64,000 nt of DNA from UBA1479 sp963972065 (GCA_963972065.1 CAXAVJ010000003.1:1-64000); one strand, 5' to 3'. Shown: positions 44,417-55,156, counted from the first letter of the stretch. Numbers and translations are program-made. The notes: generated by a model from the sequence alone, not told the origin.

Positions 44417-46469
44417 CGGTGCCGGTCTTCCCTTCCCCGCCGCCGAGAATTTCGTCCGTGCATTCAGCCATGGTGGCGGACGCACGGCTGATCGGATCGG
44501 TCATGTAGAAATTGGCGATCGGATAAGTGAACGCGCCGGACACTTCGCCGGTCGTCCCGAACTCTCCCCAGGACGCGGCCTGGATGTCGTCGATGCCTTG
44601 GAACACGGGGTTGGCCTTGACCAGGCCCCGGCGCACATCGGCCAGGGTCGTGTAAGGCAGCGTGGCATTCAGGGCGTCCGACAGGGCGCGGATGATCTTC
44701 CAATCCTCGCGGGCATCGCCCGGCGGATAGACAGCCAGCTGGCCGCGCTGCACGCGCCCTTCCAGGTTCACGTAGGTCGCGTCTTTTTCCGTATAGGCCG
44801 CCCCCGGCAGGATCACGTCGGCGACATGAGCACCCGCGTCGCCGTGGTGGCCTTGATAGATAACGAAGGGCTTATCCAGGTCCTTGGTGTCGATCTCGTC
44901 GGCACCCAGAAGATAGATAACCTTGATGTCGCCGGTCGCCGCGCCATCCAGGATGCGGCCCGTGTCCATGCCGCCGTCGCCGGGCACGAAGCCCAGGTCC
45001 AGGCCGCCGACGCGGGACGCCGCGCGCTGCAACACGTTGAAACCGTTCCAGTCCGCCGTCACCGCCCCGGCCGTTTCCGCGACCTGGCGCGCCAGGCCCA
45101 GCACCGCCGCGCCATCGGGGCGCGCCACGGCGCCCGAACCGACGATGATCATGGGCCGTTCGGCCGTCTTCAGGATTTCGGCAAAGGGATGGCTGCCGGC
45201 GGCGATCTGCGACAGAACGTCGGGTCCCTCGCCCAGCCAGTCCACGGGATAACTCAAATCCACGGCCGGACCGACGGCGGCGATGGGGAACTTGCCCATC
45301 AGATACCGCTTGCGGATGCGGGCGTTGAGCACGGGCGCTTCCCAGCGCGGGTTGGCGCCCACGATCAACAACGCGTCCGCGTCCTCGATCCCGGCGATGG
45401 TTGAATTGAAGATGTAGGACGCGCGCACGCCCGGATCGACCTTCGATCCGTCCTGGCGGCAATCCATGTTGGCCGAGCCCAGACCGACCATCAGTTCCTT
45501 CAGCAGCAGCATGCTTTCGCAATCGGCCAGATCGCCGGCGATGGCGGCGATCTCGCTGCCCTGCTTGCCTTTGACCGCCTTGGCCACGGCGGCGAAGGCT
45601 TCCGGCCAGGTGGCGGGCTGCAGTTTGCCCTTCACGCGCACATAGGGCCGGTCCAGGCGCTGGCGCTTCAGGCCGTCGACGCAATAGCGCGCCTTGTCGG
45701 AAATCCACTCCTCGTTGACGTCTTCGTTGAGGCGCGGCAGCACGCGCATGACCTCGGGCCCCCGGCTGTCGACGCGGATGGCACAGCCCTGGGCATCGGA
45801 TACGTCGACGCTTTCCGTCTTCTTCAATTCCCACGGGCGGGCGGCAAAGGCATAGGGCTTGGACGTCAGCGCCCCCACCGGGCACAGATCAATGACGTTG
45901 CCGGACAATTCGGAGCTAACCGCCTTGTCCAGATAGGTGACGATCTCCGCCCCCTCGCCACGGCCGATCAGGCCCATGTCGGTGACGCCCGCGACTTCGG
46001 TCGAGAACCGAACACAGCGCGTGCAATGAATGCAGCGGGTCATGATCGTCTTGATCAGCGGGCCCATGTGCTTGTCTTCGACGGCGCGTTTGTTTTCCAT
46101 GTAGCGGCCGTGATCCATGCCATAGGCCATGGCCTGGTCCTGCAGGTCGCATTCGCCGCCCTGGTCGCAGATCGGGCAGTCCAGCGGGTGGTTCAGAAGC
46201 AGGAACTCCATAACCCCCTGGCGCATCTTCTTGACCTCGGGCGTGTCCGTATAGACGACCATGCCGTCAGCCACGGGCATGGCGCAGGACGCCACCGGCT
46301 TGGGCGAACGTTCCATCTGCACCAGGCACATGCGGCAGTTGCCGGCGATGGACAGACGGTCGTGATAGCAGAAGCGCGGCACTTCCTTGCCGGCCTGCTC
46401 GCAGGCCTGCAGGATCGTCATGCCGGCCTCGACCTCGTGTTCCGTGCCGTCGATGGTGATCTTTGGCAT
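44409..46469 (-). CDS. nuoG: NADH-quinone oxidoreductase subunit G
   Basis: Largest peripheral complex I subunit, carrying the 2Fe-2S cluster N1b and 4Fe-4S clusters. 686 aa. Cluster ligands: CEQAGKEVPRFCYHDRLSIA with GNCRMC following, HPLDCPICDQGGECDLQDQ, and CIHCTRCVRFSTEVAGV. The C-terminal part is the molybdopterin-oxidoreductase-like domain that no longer binds the cofactor. Confidence 0.96.
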   Translation of the reverse strand: MPKITIDGTEHEVEAGMTILQACEQAGKEVPRFCYHDRLSIAGNCRMCLVQMERSPKPVASCAMPVADGMVVYTDTPEVKKMRQGVMEFLLLNHPLDCPICDQGGECDLQDQAMAYGMDHGRYMENKRAVEDKHMGPLIKTIMTRCIHCTRCVRFSTEVAGVTDMGLIGRGEGAEIVTYLDKAVSSELSGNVIDLCPVGALTSKPYAFAARPWELKKTESVDVSDAQGCAIRVDSRGPEVMRVLPRLNEDVNEEWISDKARYCVDGLKRQRLDRPYVRVKGKLQPATWPEAFAAVAKAVKGKQGSEIAAIAGDLADCESMLLLKELMVGLGSANMDCRQDGSKVDPGVRASYIFNSTIAGIEDADALLIVGANPRWEAPVLNARIRKRYLMGKFPIAAVGPAVDLSYPVDWLGEGPDVLSQIAAGSHPFAEILKTAERPMIIVGSGAVARPDGAAVLGLARQVAETAGAVTADWNGFNVLQRAASRVGGLDLGFVPGDGGMDTGRILDGAATGDIKVIYLLGADEIDTKDLDKPFVIYQGHHGDAGAHVADVILPGAAYTEKDATYVNLEGRVQRGQLAVYPPGDAREDWKIIRALSDALNATLPYTTLADVRRGLVKANPVFQGIDDIQAASWGEFGTTGEVSGAFTYPIANFYMTDPISRASATMAECTDEILGGGEGKTGTDG

Positions 46470-46495
46470 CTAGCTCAAGCCCCTAGTAAACCTGT

Positions 46496-47782
46496 CTATT
46501 CCGCCGCCGACCGGCGCGCGATGTTGTCGAGGATCCGTTTTTCCATTTCCGGGCGGAAATGGCGGATCAATCCTTGGATCGGCCAGGCCGCCGCGTCGCC
46601 GAGGGCGCAGATGGTGTGCCCTTCGACCTGGCGAGTGACCTCTTCCAGCGTGTCGATCTCGTCGATATGGGCGTCGCCCGAAACCATGCGCTGCATGACC
46701 CGCGCCATCCAGCCGGTACCTTCGCGGCACGGCGTGCACTGGCCGCAGCTTTCATGCTTGTAGAAGGCCGACAAGCGCGCGATCGCCTTGATCACATCCG
46801 TCGACTTGTCCATGACCATGACCGCCGCCGTGCCCAGGCCGGAGCGCTGTTCGCGTAAGGAATCGAAATCCATCAGCACGTCGTCGCAGATGTTCTTGGG
46901 CAGCACCGGCACCGACGCCCCGCCCGGAATGACGCACAGCAGGTTATCCCAGCCGCCGCGCACCCCGCCCGCATGCCGTTCGATGAGTTCCTTGAGCGGA
47001 ATGCCCATTTCCTCTTCGACCGTACAGGGCTGGTTCACATGACCCGAAATGTTGAACAGCTTGGTGCCCACGTTGTTGGGACGGCCAATGCCGGAGAACC
47101 AGTCCGCGCCCCGGCGCAGGATGGTCGGCGCCACGGCAATGGATTCCACGTTGTTGACCGTGGTCGGGCAGCCCCACACGCCGACCCCCGCCGGGAACGG
47201 CGGCTTCAGGCGCGGCTGACCCTTCTTGCCTTCCAGGCTTTCGATCAGCGAGGTTTCCTCGCCGCAGATATAGGCCCCGGCGCCGGAATGGACGTAGAAA
47301 TCGAACTTCCAGCCCGTGCCGCAGGCATCGTCGCCGATCAGCCCGGCTTCGTAAGCTTCGTCCACAGCGCGCTGCAGGCAATCGATCTCGTGATGGAATT
47401 CGCCGCGCACGTAGCAATAGGCCGCATGGGCCCCCATGGCGAAGGATGCGACCAAGGCGCCTTCGATGAGCTTATGCGGCTCGGAGCGCATGATTTCGCG
47501 GTCCTTGCAGGTGCCGGGCTCGCCCTCGTCGGCGTTGATGACCAGATAATGCGGCCGGGTGCCGATTTCCTTGGGCATGAAGGACCACTTCACGCCCGTG
47601 GGGAAGCCGGCGCCGCCACGGCCACGCAGGCCCGATTCCTTCATCTCGTCGATGATCTTGTCGCGGCCCAGTTCGATCAGCTTGTTCGTGCCGTCCCAGT
47701 CGCCGCGCGCGCGGGCACCGTCGAGCCAGGGGCTGTCGAAACCGTAGATATTGGTGAAGATACGATCCTTGTCGGCAAGCAT
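46496..47782 (-). CDS. nuoF: NADH-quinone oxidoreductase subunit F
   Basis: NADH- and FMN-binding subunit with cluster N3. 428 aa from ATG 47782, which shares one base with the nuoE stop (TGATG); the open frame beyond is a shadow of nuoE. FMN/NADH loop: GLRGRGGAGFPTGVKWSFMP; cluster ligands: HESCGQCTPCREGTGW. Confidence 0.97.
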   Translation of the reverse strand: MLADKDRIFTNIYGFDSPWLDGARARGDWDGTNKLIELGRDKIIDEMKESGLRGRGGAGFPTGVKWSFMPKEIGTRPHYLVINADEGEPGTCKDREIMRSEPHKLIEGALVASFAMGAHAAYCYVRGEFHHEIDCLQRAVDEAYEAGLIGDDACGTGWKFDFYVHSGAGAYICGEETSLIESLEGKKGQPRLKPPFPAGVGVWGCPTTVNNVESIAVAPTILRRGADWFSGIGRPNNVGTKLFNISGHVNQPCTVEEEMGIPLKELIERHAGGVRGGWDNLLCVIPGGASVPVLPKNICDDVLMDFDSLREQRSGLGTAAVMVMDKSTDVIKAIARLSAFYKHESCGQCTPCREGTGWMARVMQRMVSGDAHIDEIDTLEEVTRQVEGHTICALGDAAAWPIQGLIRHFRPEMEKRILDNIARRSAAE

Positions 47783-48402
47783 CAGTCGTCGCCTCCCGCC
47801 TTGGCGGCCCGGTCCGGATAGCGGTCGGTCAGGGTCGTGATCCCGCCGGCAGGCTCGCAGGTATAACGCCCGGACTGAGAGCCGACCTTCGGCTTCTGAC
47901 CTGCCTTGAGCGCCGTCAGGACCTCTTCGGTCGCCGCCGAATCCAGGTCTTCGTAATAATCGTCGCCGATCTGCATCATCGGTGCATTGACGCAGGCGCC
48001 CAGGCATTCAACCTCAAGCACCGTGAATTCACCATCCGCCGAGGTTTCACCGTTCGAACAGCCGGTGACCTTTTTGCAGGCGGCCATGATCTGGTCTGAG
48101 CCGCGCAGCCAGCACGGCAGATTGGTGCAGACTTGGACGAAGTTCTTACCGACCGGCTTCAGGTTGTACATGGTGTAGAAGGTCGCGACCTCGTAGACGC
48201 GGATCGACGCCATATCCAGCATGTCGGCGATGACTTCGATCGCCGCCTGGGGCAGCCAGCCGCCATTTTGGCGCTGCGCCAGATCGAGCAGCGGCATCAC
48301 AGCGCTCTGCTGACGGCCGGCCGGATACTTGGCGATGTGCCATTTGGCCTTTTCGAGGTTCTCCGCCGAAAAGGCGAAGCTCGACGGTTGTTCAATATTC
48401 AT
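47782..48402 (-). CDS. nuoE: NADH-quinone oxidoreductase subunit E
   Basis: Thioredoxin-like subunit with 2Fe-2S cluster N1a. 206 aa from ATG 48402 (GGTGA a few bases upstream); a GTG at 48411 that overlaps the nuoD stop is an alternative. Ligands: CTNLPCWLRG and VECLGACVNAPMMQ. A C-terminal extension of about 40 residues after the cluster domain is usual in alphaproteobacteria. Confidence 0.95.
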   Translation of the reverse strand: MNIEQPSSFAFSAENLEKAKWHIAKYPAGRQQSAVMPLLDLAQRQNGGWLPQAAIEVIADMLDMASIRVYEVATFYTMYNLKPVGKNFVQVCTNLPCWLRGSDQIMAACKKVTGCSNGETSADGEFTVLEVECLGACVNAPMMQIGDDYYEDLDSAATEEVLTALKAGQKPKVGSQSGRYTCEPAGGITTLTDRYPDRAAKAGGDD

Positions 48403-48407
48403 CCCGG

Positions 48408-49589
<1,182 letters not shown>

Positions 49590-49591
49590 GG

Positions 49592-50218
49592 TCAGGGCGC
49601 CTCGGTTTCCGGTTCCGCCTCGGCCTTCTCGTCGCCCGGCAGAACGACGCGTTCCATGCCTTCCCAGGGGCTTTCGAAGTCGAAGTTGCGGAATTCCTGG
49701 GTCAGCTTCACGGGCTCGTAGACCACGCGTTTCTGTTCATCGTCGTAGCGCACCTCGACATAGCCCGTCAGCGGGAAATCCTTGCGCAGGGGATGGCCCT
49801 CGAACCCATAGTCGGTGAGCAGACGGCGCAGGTCGGGATGGTCGGAGAAGAACACCCCATACATGTCCCAGATTTCACGCTCGAACCAATTGGCGGTCGA
49901 AAACACCCCGGCGACGGACGGCACGGGATCGTCCTCGTCCGTGCGCAGCTTGACGCGGATACGCGTGTTATGGGTCATGGACAGAAGGTTGTAGACGATC
50001 TCGAAACGCGGGCTTTCATCGGCATAATCGACGCCGCAGATATCCATCAGTTGATGGAACCGGCAGTTCGAATCATCGCGCAGGGATTTTAGCACCGCGA
50101 CGATGGCGTCCCGCCTGACGGTAATCATCAATTCGCCGAGACGCACCTCGTCGGCCAACAGCTTGTCGCCAAGCTGGTCGCGGAGGTGTTCGGCAAGTTC
50201 CTTGAGGGCCTGATCCAT
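49592..50218 (-). CDS. nuoC: NADH-quinone oxidoreductase subunit C
   Basis: 30-kDa-type peripheral subunit. 208 aa from ATG 50218 (MDQALKELAEHLRDQLGDKL); a GTG at 50275 is also open but would overlap nuoB. Signature: WFEREIWDMYGVFFSDHPDL followed by DYGFEGHPLRKDFPLTGY. The C-terminus is acidic. Confidence 0.95.
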   Translation of the reverse strand: MDQALKELAEHLRDQLGDKLLADEVRLGELMITVRRDAIVAVLKSLRDDSNCRFHQLMDICGVDYADESPRFEIVYNLLSMTHNTRIRVKLRTDEDDPVPSVAGVFSTANWFEREIWDMYGVFFSDHPDLRRLLTDYGFEGHPLRKDFPLTGYVEVRYDDEQKRVVYEPVKLTQEFRNFDFESPWEGMERVVLPGDEKAEAEPETEAP

Positions 50219-50265
50219 GGTCTTCTTGGTTCTTTTAGTGATCGGTCGCGGTTCGTCCGGTCGTG

Positions 50266-50826
50266 TCAGCGCCACAGGGCGCCGGTACGGCGGATTTTCT
50301 TCTGCAATTGGAGAATGCCGTACACCAGCGCCTCGGCCGTCGGCGGGCAGCCGGGCACATAGACGTCGACGGGCACGACGCGGTCGCAGCCGCGCACGAT
50401 GGCATAGGAATAATGGTAATAGCCGCCGCCGTTGGCGCAGGACCCCATGGAGATCACATAACGCGGCTCCGCCATCTGGTCGTAGACCTTGCGGAACGCG
50501 GGGGCCATTTTGTTGGTCAGGGTGCCGGCGACGATCATCACGTCCGACTGGCGCGGGCTCGGCCGCGGCACGACACCGAATCGGTCCAGGTCATAGCGGC
50601 TCATGTAGGCGTGGATCATCTCGACCGCGCAACAGGCCAGACCGAAGGTCATGGGCCACAGCGATCCCGTGCGCGCCCAGTTGACCAGCTTGTCCACATT
50701 GGCAAGGACGAAGCCCTTGTCCTGCAGCTCCTGGGTCACGCGGGCGAGAATCTCGTCCTGCTCGGCACCGGGCCCCAGGGGTTGGCCCAGGTCGGGGGCG
50801 GTTCCGGGCTGCGTCACGACGGACAT
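50266..50826 (-). CDS. nuoB: NADH-quinone oxidoreductase subunit B
   Basis: Carries the terminal 4Fe-4S cluster N2 that reduces quinone. 186 aa. Ligands: tandem Cys in MTFGLACCAVEMIHAYMSRY, Cys in ISMGSCANGGGYY, and Cys in VDVYVPGCPPTAEAL. Confidence 0.97.
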   Translation of the reverse strand: MSVVTQPGTAPDLGQPLGPGAEQDEILARVTQELQDKGFVLANVDKLVNWARTGSLWPMTFGLACCAVEMIHAYMSRYDLDRFGVVPRPSPRQSDVMIVAGTLTNKMAPAFRKVYDQMAEPRYVISMGSCANGGGYYHYSYAIVRGCDRVVPVDVYVPGCPPTAEALVYGILQLQKKIRRTGALWR

Positions 50827-50842
50827 TCGGTCACTCCCTTTT

Positions 50843-51208
50843 TTATTCCCATTCGAGGGCGCCTTTGCGCCACTCGTAGATAAATCCGATGGTCAGCACG
50901 GACAGGAATACCATCATCGACCAGAAACCGAAGACACCGATCTTGCCCAGCGTCACCGCCCAGGGGAACAGGAAGGCCACTTCGAGGTCGAAAATGATGA
51001 ACAGAATCGCCACCAGATAGAACCGGACATCAAACCGGCCGCGCGAATCATCGAACGCTTCGAAGCCGCATTCATAGGCCGAGTTCTTTTCCACATCCGG
51101 ATTTTGCTGGGCGATCACGAAGGACGCCAACATGATCGCGCCGGCCAAGCCGACGGCAATCCCGATGAAGATCAGGATGGGGAGATATTCCAATAGCAAA
51201 TCGTTCAC
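50843..51208 (-). CDS. nuoA: NADH-quinone oxidoreductase subunit A
   Basis: Three-helix membrane subunit, first gene of the operon. 121 aa from a GTG at 51208 (VNDLLLEYLPILIFIGIAVG), with AGGGAG upstream; the open frame reaches 51376 through non-homologous sequence. Signature: SAYECGFEAFDDSRGRFDVR, then FYLVAILFIIFDLEVAFLFP. The operon promoter should lie in the 218 bases between it and tRNA-Asp; no clear hexamers were picked out. Confidence 0.94.
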   Translation of the reverse strand: MNDLLLEYLPILIFIGIAVGLAGAIMLASFVIAQQNPDVEKNSAYECGFEAFDDSRGRFDVRFYLVAILFIIFDLEVAFLFPWAVTLGKIGVFGFWSMMVFLSVLTIGFIYEWRKGALEWE

Positions 51209-51426
51209 GCCGAACTCCCTGTCCCCGGCTTCCTGCCTTGGTCCCCCCGAATGCATTCTAAGGAATGCCGCGATGCGGCCACGTCGATGGCTTAATGCGG
51301 CCATGTCGATGACTACCGGGGGAAAGTGACCGATAACCGGATAAATTTCAAAGGTTTTATCGCCACGCAGGCGCAAAAAACCGACGCCCGGCGACAGACG
51401 CGAAGGAAACCTGGAATTGGGGGAAA

Positions 51427-51503
<77 letters not shown>

Positions 51504-51666
51504 TTCTGAAGGGTCTTCCCGCCTGGGGCATGGGCCCCGGTGCGCGAAAGAGGGCACCATGTACTCCAGCGCCGGAAGCAGTGTCAAGGACCATCGGCGG
51601 GAAAAGTCCCCTAACCTCTCTTGCCTTGGAAATCGTGGGCTTCCGGCACCCTTCTCGCGCGGCGAA

Positions 51667-51742
51667 TGGTGGGCGGTGAGGGGTTCGAACCCCCGACCTT
51701 CTGGGTGTAAACCAGACGCTCTCCCAACTGAGCTAACCGCCC
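51667..51742 (-). tRNA. tRNA-Val (TAC)
   Basis: 76 bases with encoded CCA: acceptor GGGCGGT/ACCGCCC, D arm GCTCAGTTGGGAGAGC, anticodon loop TTTACAC flanked by CTGG/CCAG, T arm GGGGGTTCGAACCCCT. It lies between hupB and tRNA-Asp on the same strand, but tandem terminators separate it from hupB. Confidence 0.97.
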
Positions 51743-51853
51743 GTCTGCCCGAGGGGTCTATTTAAGGGCTGACGCCAACCAGCACAAGCACGCAAGCCCC
51801 CTGCCCCATGGCAATTGAAAACCTCGACCGCCAAGGCATGCGGCCAAACGAAC

Positions 51854-51970
51854 CCGGTCGCCGAAACATTCGGCGGCCAAGCAATTCATCAAACAAAACC
51901 GGCCGCCGAAACATTCGACGGCCAAGCAATTCATCAAACAAAACCGGCCGCCGAAACATTCGGCGGCCGG
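51854..51970 (-). terminator. Three tandem 45-bp terminator units downstream of hupB
   Basis: Units at 51854-51898, 51899-51943 and 51944-51970 (last one partial). Each carries a hairpin of GGCCGCCGAA with TTCGGCGGCC around a TGT loop. On the minus strand the first is perfect (12-13 bp) and is followed by TTTTGTTT; the second has one G-T pair and the same T-run; the third has one mismatch and a decayed run (GGTTCGTTT). Read from hupB they form a series of terminators. The period of 45 keeps a frame open on both strands, but no gene is implied. Confidence 0.85.
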
Positions 51971-52004
51971 TCTGTAGGCGTTACGTGTGGCTGAGACGCC
52001 GGTC

Positions 52005-52277
52005 TTAGTTGACCGCGTCCTTCAGACCCTTGCCAGCCTTGAACTTGGGCTGGTTGGACGCCGGAATCTGGATGCTTTCGCCGGTCCGCGGGTTACGGCC
52101 CGTGGTCGCGGCGCGCTTGGTCACACTGAAGGTGCCGAAGCCGACCAGGCGGACTTCGTCTCCGCCCTTCAAAGCGCCAGCGATCGCGTCGAAAACGCTG
52201 TCAACCGCGCTCGCGGAATCGGATTTGGACAAGCCGGTGCTATTGGCAACGGCTGCGATCAGATCATTCTTGTTCAA
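52005..52277 (-). CDS. hupB: DNA-binding protein HU
   Basis: Histone-like nucleoid protein. 90 aa, exactly HU length, when the TTG at 52277 is used (LNKNDLIAAVANSTGLSKSD, first residue read as Met); AAGAGGGGG lies about ten bases before it and no ATG fits. The DNA-binding arm motif is GRNPRTGESIQIPASNQPKF and the body motif EVRLVGFGTFSV. A non-ATG start in a highly expressed gene is unusual. Tandem terminators follow it. Confidence 0.94.
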   Translation of the reverse strand: MNKNDLIAAVANSTGLSKSDSASAVDSVFDAIAGALKGGDEVRLVGFGTFSVTKRAATTGRNPRTGESIQIPASNQPKFKAGKGLKDAVN

Positions 52278-52338
52278 TTGAAAGGCCCCCTCTTGCTGAA
52301 AGGTATCGGGTTGGGACAAATAGATTATTATCGTGATC

Positions 52339-52378
52339 GGGTGTTTAGCCACCCACTCGACCGGGTGTTTCGCCACCC
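52339..52378 (-). repeat. Two 16-bp near-identical repeats upstream of hupB, 24-bp period
   Basis: GGGTGTTTAGCCACCC (52339-52354) and GGGTGTTTCGCCACCC (52363-52378) differ at one base, and each is itself an imperfect inverted repeat (GGGTG and CCACCC). They lie 60-100 bases before the hupB start, where a promoter or operator is expected; AATAATC and GATAAT stretches are next to them. A protein-binding role is possible but unproven. Confidence 0.5.
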
Positions 52379-52540
52379 GTTCGAATCGCGAAGAGTGTAT
52401 GTGCGCACCCATGGGGCGTCAATCTTCATACCCCAGTTTTCCCCAGATTTTTGCGGGTTTCGACGAATTTTCCGACATTCGTTCCGGGCTCGGAAGAATG
52501 CCCTCGCCGCCCGCGGACAGGCGGATTTCCGCCATCTTCA

Positions 52541-52573
52541 AGAAAACGGGCCGCCGGATGATCCGGCGGCCCG
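52541..52573 (-). terminator. Rho-independent terminator of lon
   Basis: On the minus strand a perfect 12-bp stem (CGGGCCGCCGGA with TCCGGCGGCCCG, 3-base loop) is followed by TTTTCT. It lies 37 bases past the lon stop and closes the tig-clpP-clpX-lon region. Confidence 0.85.
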
Positions 52574-52609
52574 CAAAAACATCTATATATTGCAAGTGGT
52601 TACCTGAAT

Positions 52610-55030
52610 TTAGTGGGTCACCACACCGCCGACATCGTCGTCGTCGGCGCTGCCCGACCGGAGGGCACGAGCCTCCAATTCAGCCTTTTCCTCGTCCCAT
52701 TCGACCGGGGTCACCGGGCTGGCGAGAGCATGCGAAAGCACCTCGTCAACGGTCGTCACGGGCACGATTTCCAGCCCGCGCTTCACGTTTTCGGGAATCT
52801 CCGACAAATCCTTCTCGTTGTCCTTGGGAATCAGAACCTTCTTGATCCCGCCGCGGAGTGCTGCGAGCAGCTTTTCCTTAAGCCCACCAATCGGCAGAAC
52901 GCGCCCGCGCAGGGTCACTTCGCCGGTCATGGCGACGTCTTTGCGAACCGGGATGCCGGTCAGCACGGACACGATTGAGGTCACCATGCCGACGCCGGCC
53001 GACGGGCCGTCCTTGGGTGTCGCCCCTTCGGGCACGTGGACGTGGATGTCGCGCTTGTTGAACAGCGGCGGCAGGATGCCGAGCGAAGCCGAGCGCGACT
53101 GCACATAGGATTTGGCCGCCTGGATGGATTCCTGCATGACGTCGCCAAGCTTGCCGGTGATGGTCATCTTGCCCTTGCCCGGCACCATGACGGCTTCGAT
53201 GTTGAGAAGTTCGCCGCCGACCTCGGTCCAGGCCAGACCCGTGACCACGCCGACCATGTCCTCGGCTTCGATCTCGCCGAACCGATACTTGCGCACGCCG
53301 CCGTACTTTTCCAGGTTCTTGGACGTGACCTTGATGGTCTTGGACGCCCCGATCATGATCTCCTTGACCGCCTTGCGGGCCAGGTTGGCCAACTCGCGCT
53401 CCAGATTACGAACCCCGGATTCCCGCGTGTAATAGCGAATCAGGTCTCGCAGGGCGCCATCGGAAATCGACCACTCGTCCTTCTTCAGGCCGTGCGCCTT
53501 GATCTGCTTGGGCAGCAGATGGCGGTTGGCGATCTCAACCTTCTCGTCCTCGGTGTAACCGGACAGGCGGATGATCTCCATGCGGTCCAGCAACGGGCCC
53601 GGCATGTTCATGGTATTTGCGGTGGTCACGAACATCACGTCCGACAGGTCGTAATCGACCTCCAGATAATGGTCGTTGAAGGTGGAATTCTGTTCCGGAT
53701 CAAGCACTTCAAGCAGCGCCGAGGCCGGATCGCCGCGCCAGTCCTGGCCCATTTTGTCGACTTCGTCGAGCAGGAACAGCGGGTTGGACGACTTGGCCTT
53801 CTTCATGCCCTGGACGACCTTGCCCGGCATGGAGCCGATATAGGTGCGCCGATGGCCGCGGATTTCCGATTCGTCCCGCACGCCACCCAACGACATGCGC
53901 ACGAAATTGCGGCCCGTCGCCTTGGCAATGGATTTACCGAGGGACGTCTTGCCCACGCCCGGAGGGCCCACGAGACATAAGATCGGTCCAGTGACCTTAT
54001 TCGTACGATGCTGGACAGCCAAGTATTCAAGGATGCGTTCCTTGACCTTTTCCAGCCCATAATGATCCTCGTTGAGGACTTCCTCGGCCTTCAACAGGTC
54101 CTTCTTCACCCGGGTGCGCTTCTTCCACGGAATGGACAGCATCCAATCCAGATAGTTGCGCACCACCGTGGCTTCGGCGGACATCGGGCTCATGGAGCGC
54201 AACTTCTTCAGCTCCGCCTCGGCCTTTTCCTTGGCTTCCTTGGTCAGCCGGGTCTTGGCGATCTTTTCCTCGATCTCCGCAACCTCGTCCTTGCCTTCGT
54301 CGGTTTCGCCCAGTTCCTTCTGAATGGCCTTCAATTGCTCGTTCAGATAGTACTCGCGCTGGGTCTTCTCCATCTGGCGCTTGACCCGGTTACGGATCTT
54401 TTTCTCGACCTGCAGGACGCCGATTTCCGATTCCATGTGGGAATAGACGCGCTCCAGGCGCTCGGCCGCGGATTCAATCTCCAGCAGTTCCTGCTTTTCC
54501 GAAATTTTCAGCGCCAGATGCGAGGCGACGGTGTCGGCCAGCTTGTTGGCTTCGTCAATTTGATTAATTGAAACAAGAACTTCTGGCGGAATTTTCTTGT
54601 TTAACTTTATGTACTGCTCGAACTGGCCGATGACCGAGCGCGACAACGCCTCAAGTTCGTTCTCATCCCCTTCCTCGTCGGGGATCAGTTCGGCCTCGAC
54701 CTCGAAGAACGAGGGATTGTCCACGAACTCGGTGACTTTCGCGCGCTGCACGCCCTCGACCAGCACTTTTACCGTACCGTCCGGCAGTTTCAGAAGCTGC
54801 AGCACCGTCGAGACCGTACCGACGGTGTAGATGTCGTCGGCCGTCGGATCGTCCTGGGCCGCGTTCTTCTGCGCCACCAGCAGGATCTGCTTGTCGTCCT
54901 GCATGACGTCTTCAAGCGCCCGCACGGATTTGTCGCGGCCGACGAACAGCGGCACGATCATGTGCGGGAACACGACGATGTCGCGCAACGGCAGAACGGG
55001 AAATTGCTGGGACTTCATACCTGGGAACAT
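52610..55030 (-). CDS. lon: ATP-dependent endopeptidase Lon
   Basis: Cytoplasmic AAA+ serine protease for misfolded and regulatory proteins. 806 aa. N-terminal substrate domain (PVLPLRDIVVFPHMIVPLFV), Walker A GPPGVGKTSLGKSIA, Walker B PLFLLDEVDKMG, and the Ser-Lys dyad region PKDGPSAGVGMVTSIVSVLT. The start at 55030 has GAGG upstream; ATG four codons later is an alternative. The C-terminal 35 residues are acidic. Confidence 0.97.
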   Translation of the reverse strand: MFPGMKSQQFPVLPLRDIVVFPHMIVPLFVGRDKSVRALEDVMQDDKQILLVAQKNAAQDDPTADDIYTVGTVSTVLQLLKLPDGTVKVLVEGVQRAKVTEFVDNPSFFEVEAELIPDEEGDENELEALSRSVIGQFEQYIKLNKKIPPEVLVSINQIDEANKLADTVASHLALKISEKQELLEIESAAERLERVYSHMESEIGVLQVEKKIRNRVKRQMEKTQREYYLNEQLKAIQKELGETDEGKDEVAEIEEKIAKTRLTKEAKEKAEAELKKLRSMSPMSAEATVVRNYLDWMLSIPWKKRTRVKKDLLKAEEVLNEDHYGLEKVKERILEYLAVQHRTNKVTGPILCLVGPPGVGKTSLGKSIAKATGRNFVRMSLGGVRDESEIRGHRRTYIGSMPGKVVQGMKKAKSSNPLFLLDEVDKMGQDWRGDPASALLEVLDPEQNSTFNDHYLEVDYDLSDVMFVTTANTMNMPGPLLDRMEIIRLSGYTEDEKVEIANRHLLPKQIKAHGLKKDEWSISDGALRDLIRYYTRESGVRNLERELANLARKAVKEIMIGASKTIKVTSKNLEKYGGVRKYRFGEIEAEDMVGVVTGLAWTEVGGELLNIEAVMVPGKGKMTITGKLGDVMQESIQAAKSYVQSRSASLGILPPLFNKRDIHVHVPEGATPKDGPSAGVGMVTSIVSVLTGIPVRKDVAMTGEVTLRGRVLPIGGLKEKLLAALRGGIKKVLIPKDNEKDLSEIPENVKRGLEIVPVTTVDEVLSHALASPVTPVEWDEEKAELEARALRSGSADDDDVGGVVTH

Positions 55031-55156
55031 CTGGCCTCAACACGGGAAGACCGTGCCGCAAGGGCAACGGCGGGTTGGAATTGCTTCACAACAAAGGTGG
55101 GGGATGGAACGCTGCGGCGCAAGCCCAGACCGTGGATAACCTTGGAAAGACGCAAA

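Noticed and set aside
51360..51426. Terminator after tRNA-Asp
   Set aside because: A TTTTTT run exists on the minus strand near 51373-51378 but no adequate stem precedes it.
51854..51970. Possible CRISPR array
   Set aside because: The units are contiguous 45-bp copies with no unique spacers and no cas genes.
51762..52008. Open frames on both strands through the 45-bp repeats
   Set aside because: Open only because 45 is divisible by three; the units are terminator hairpins.
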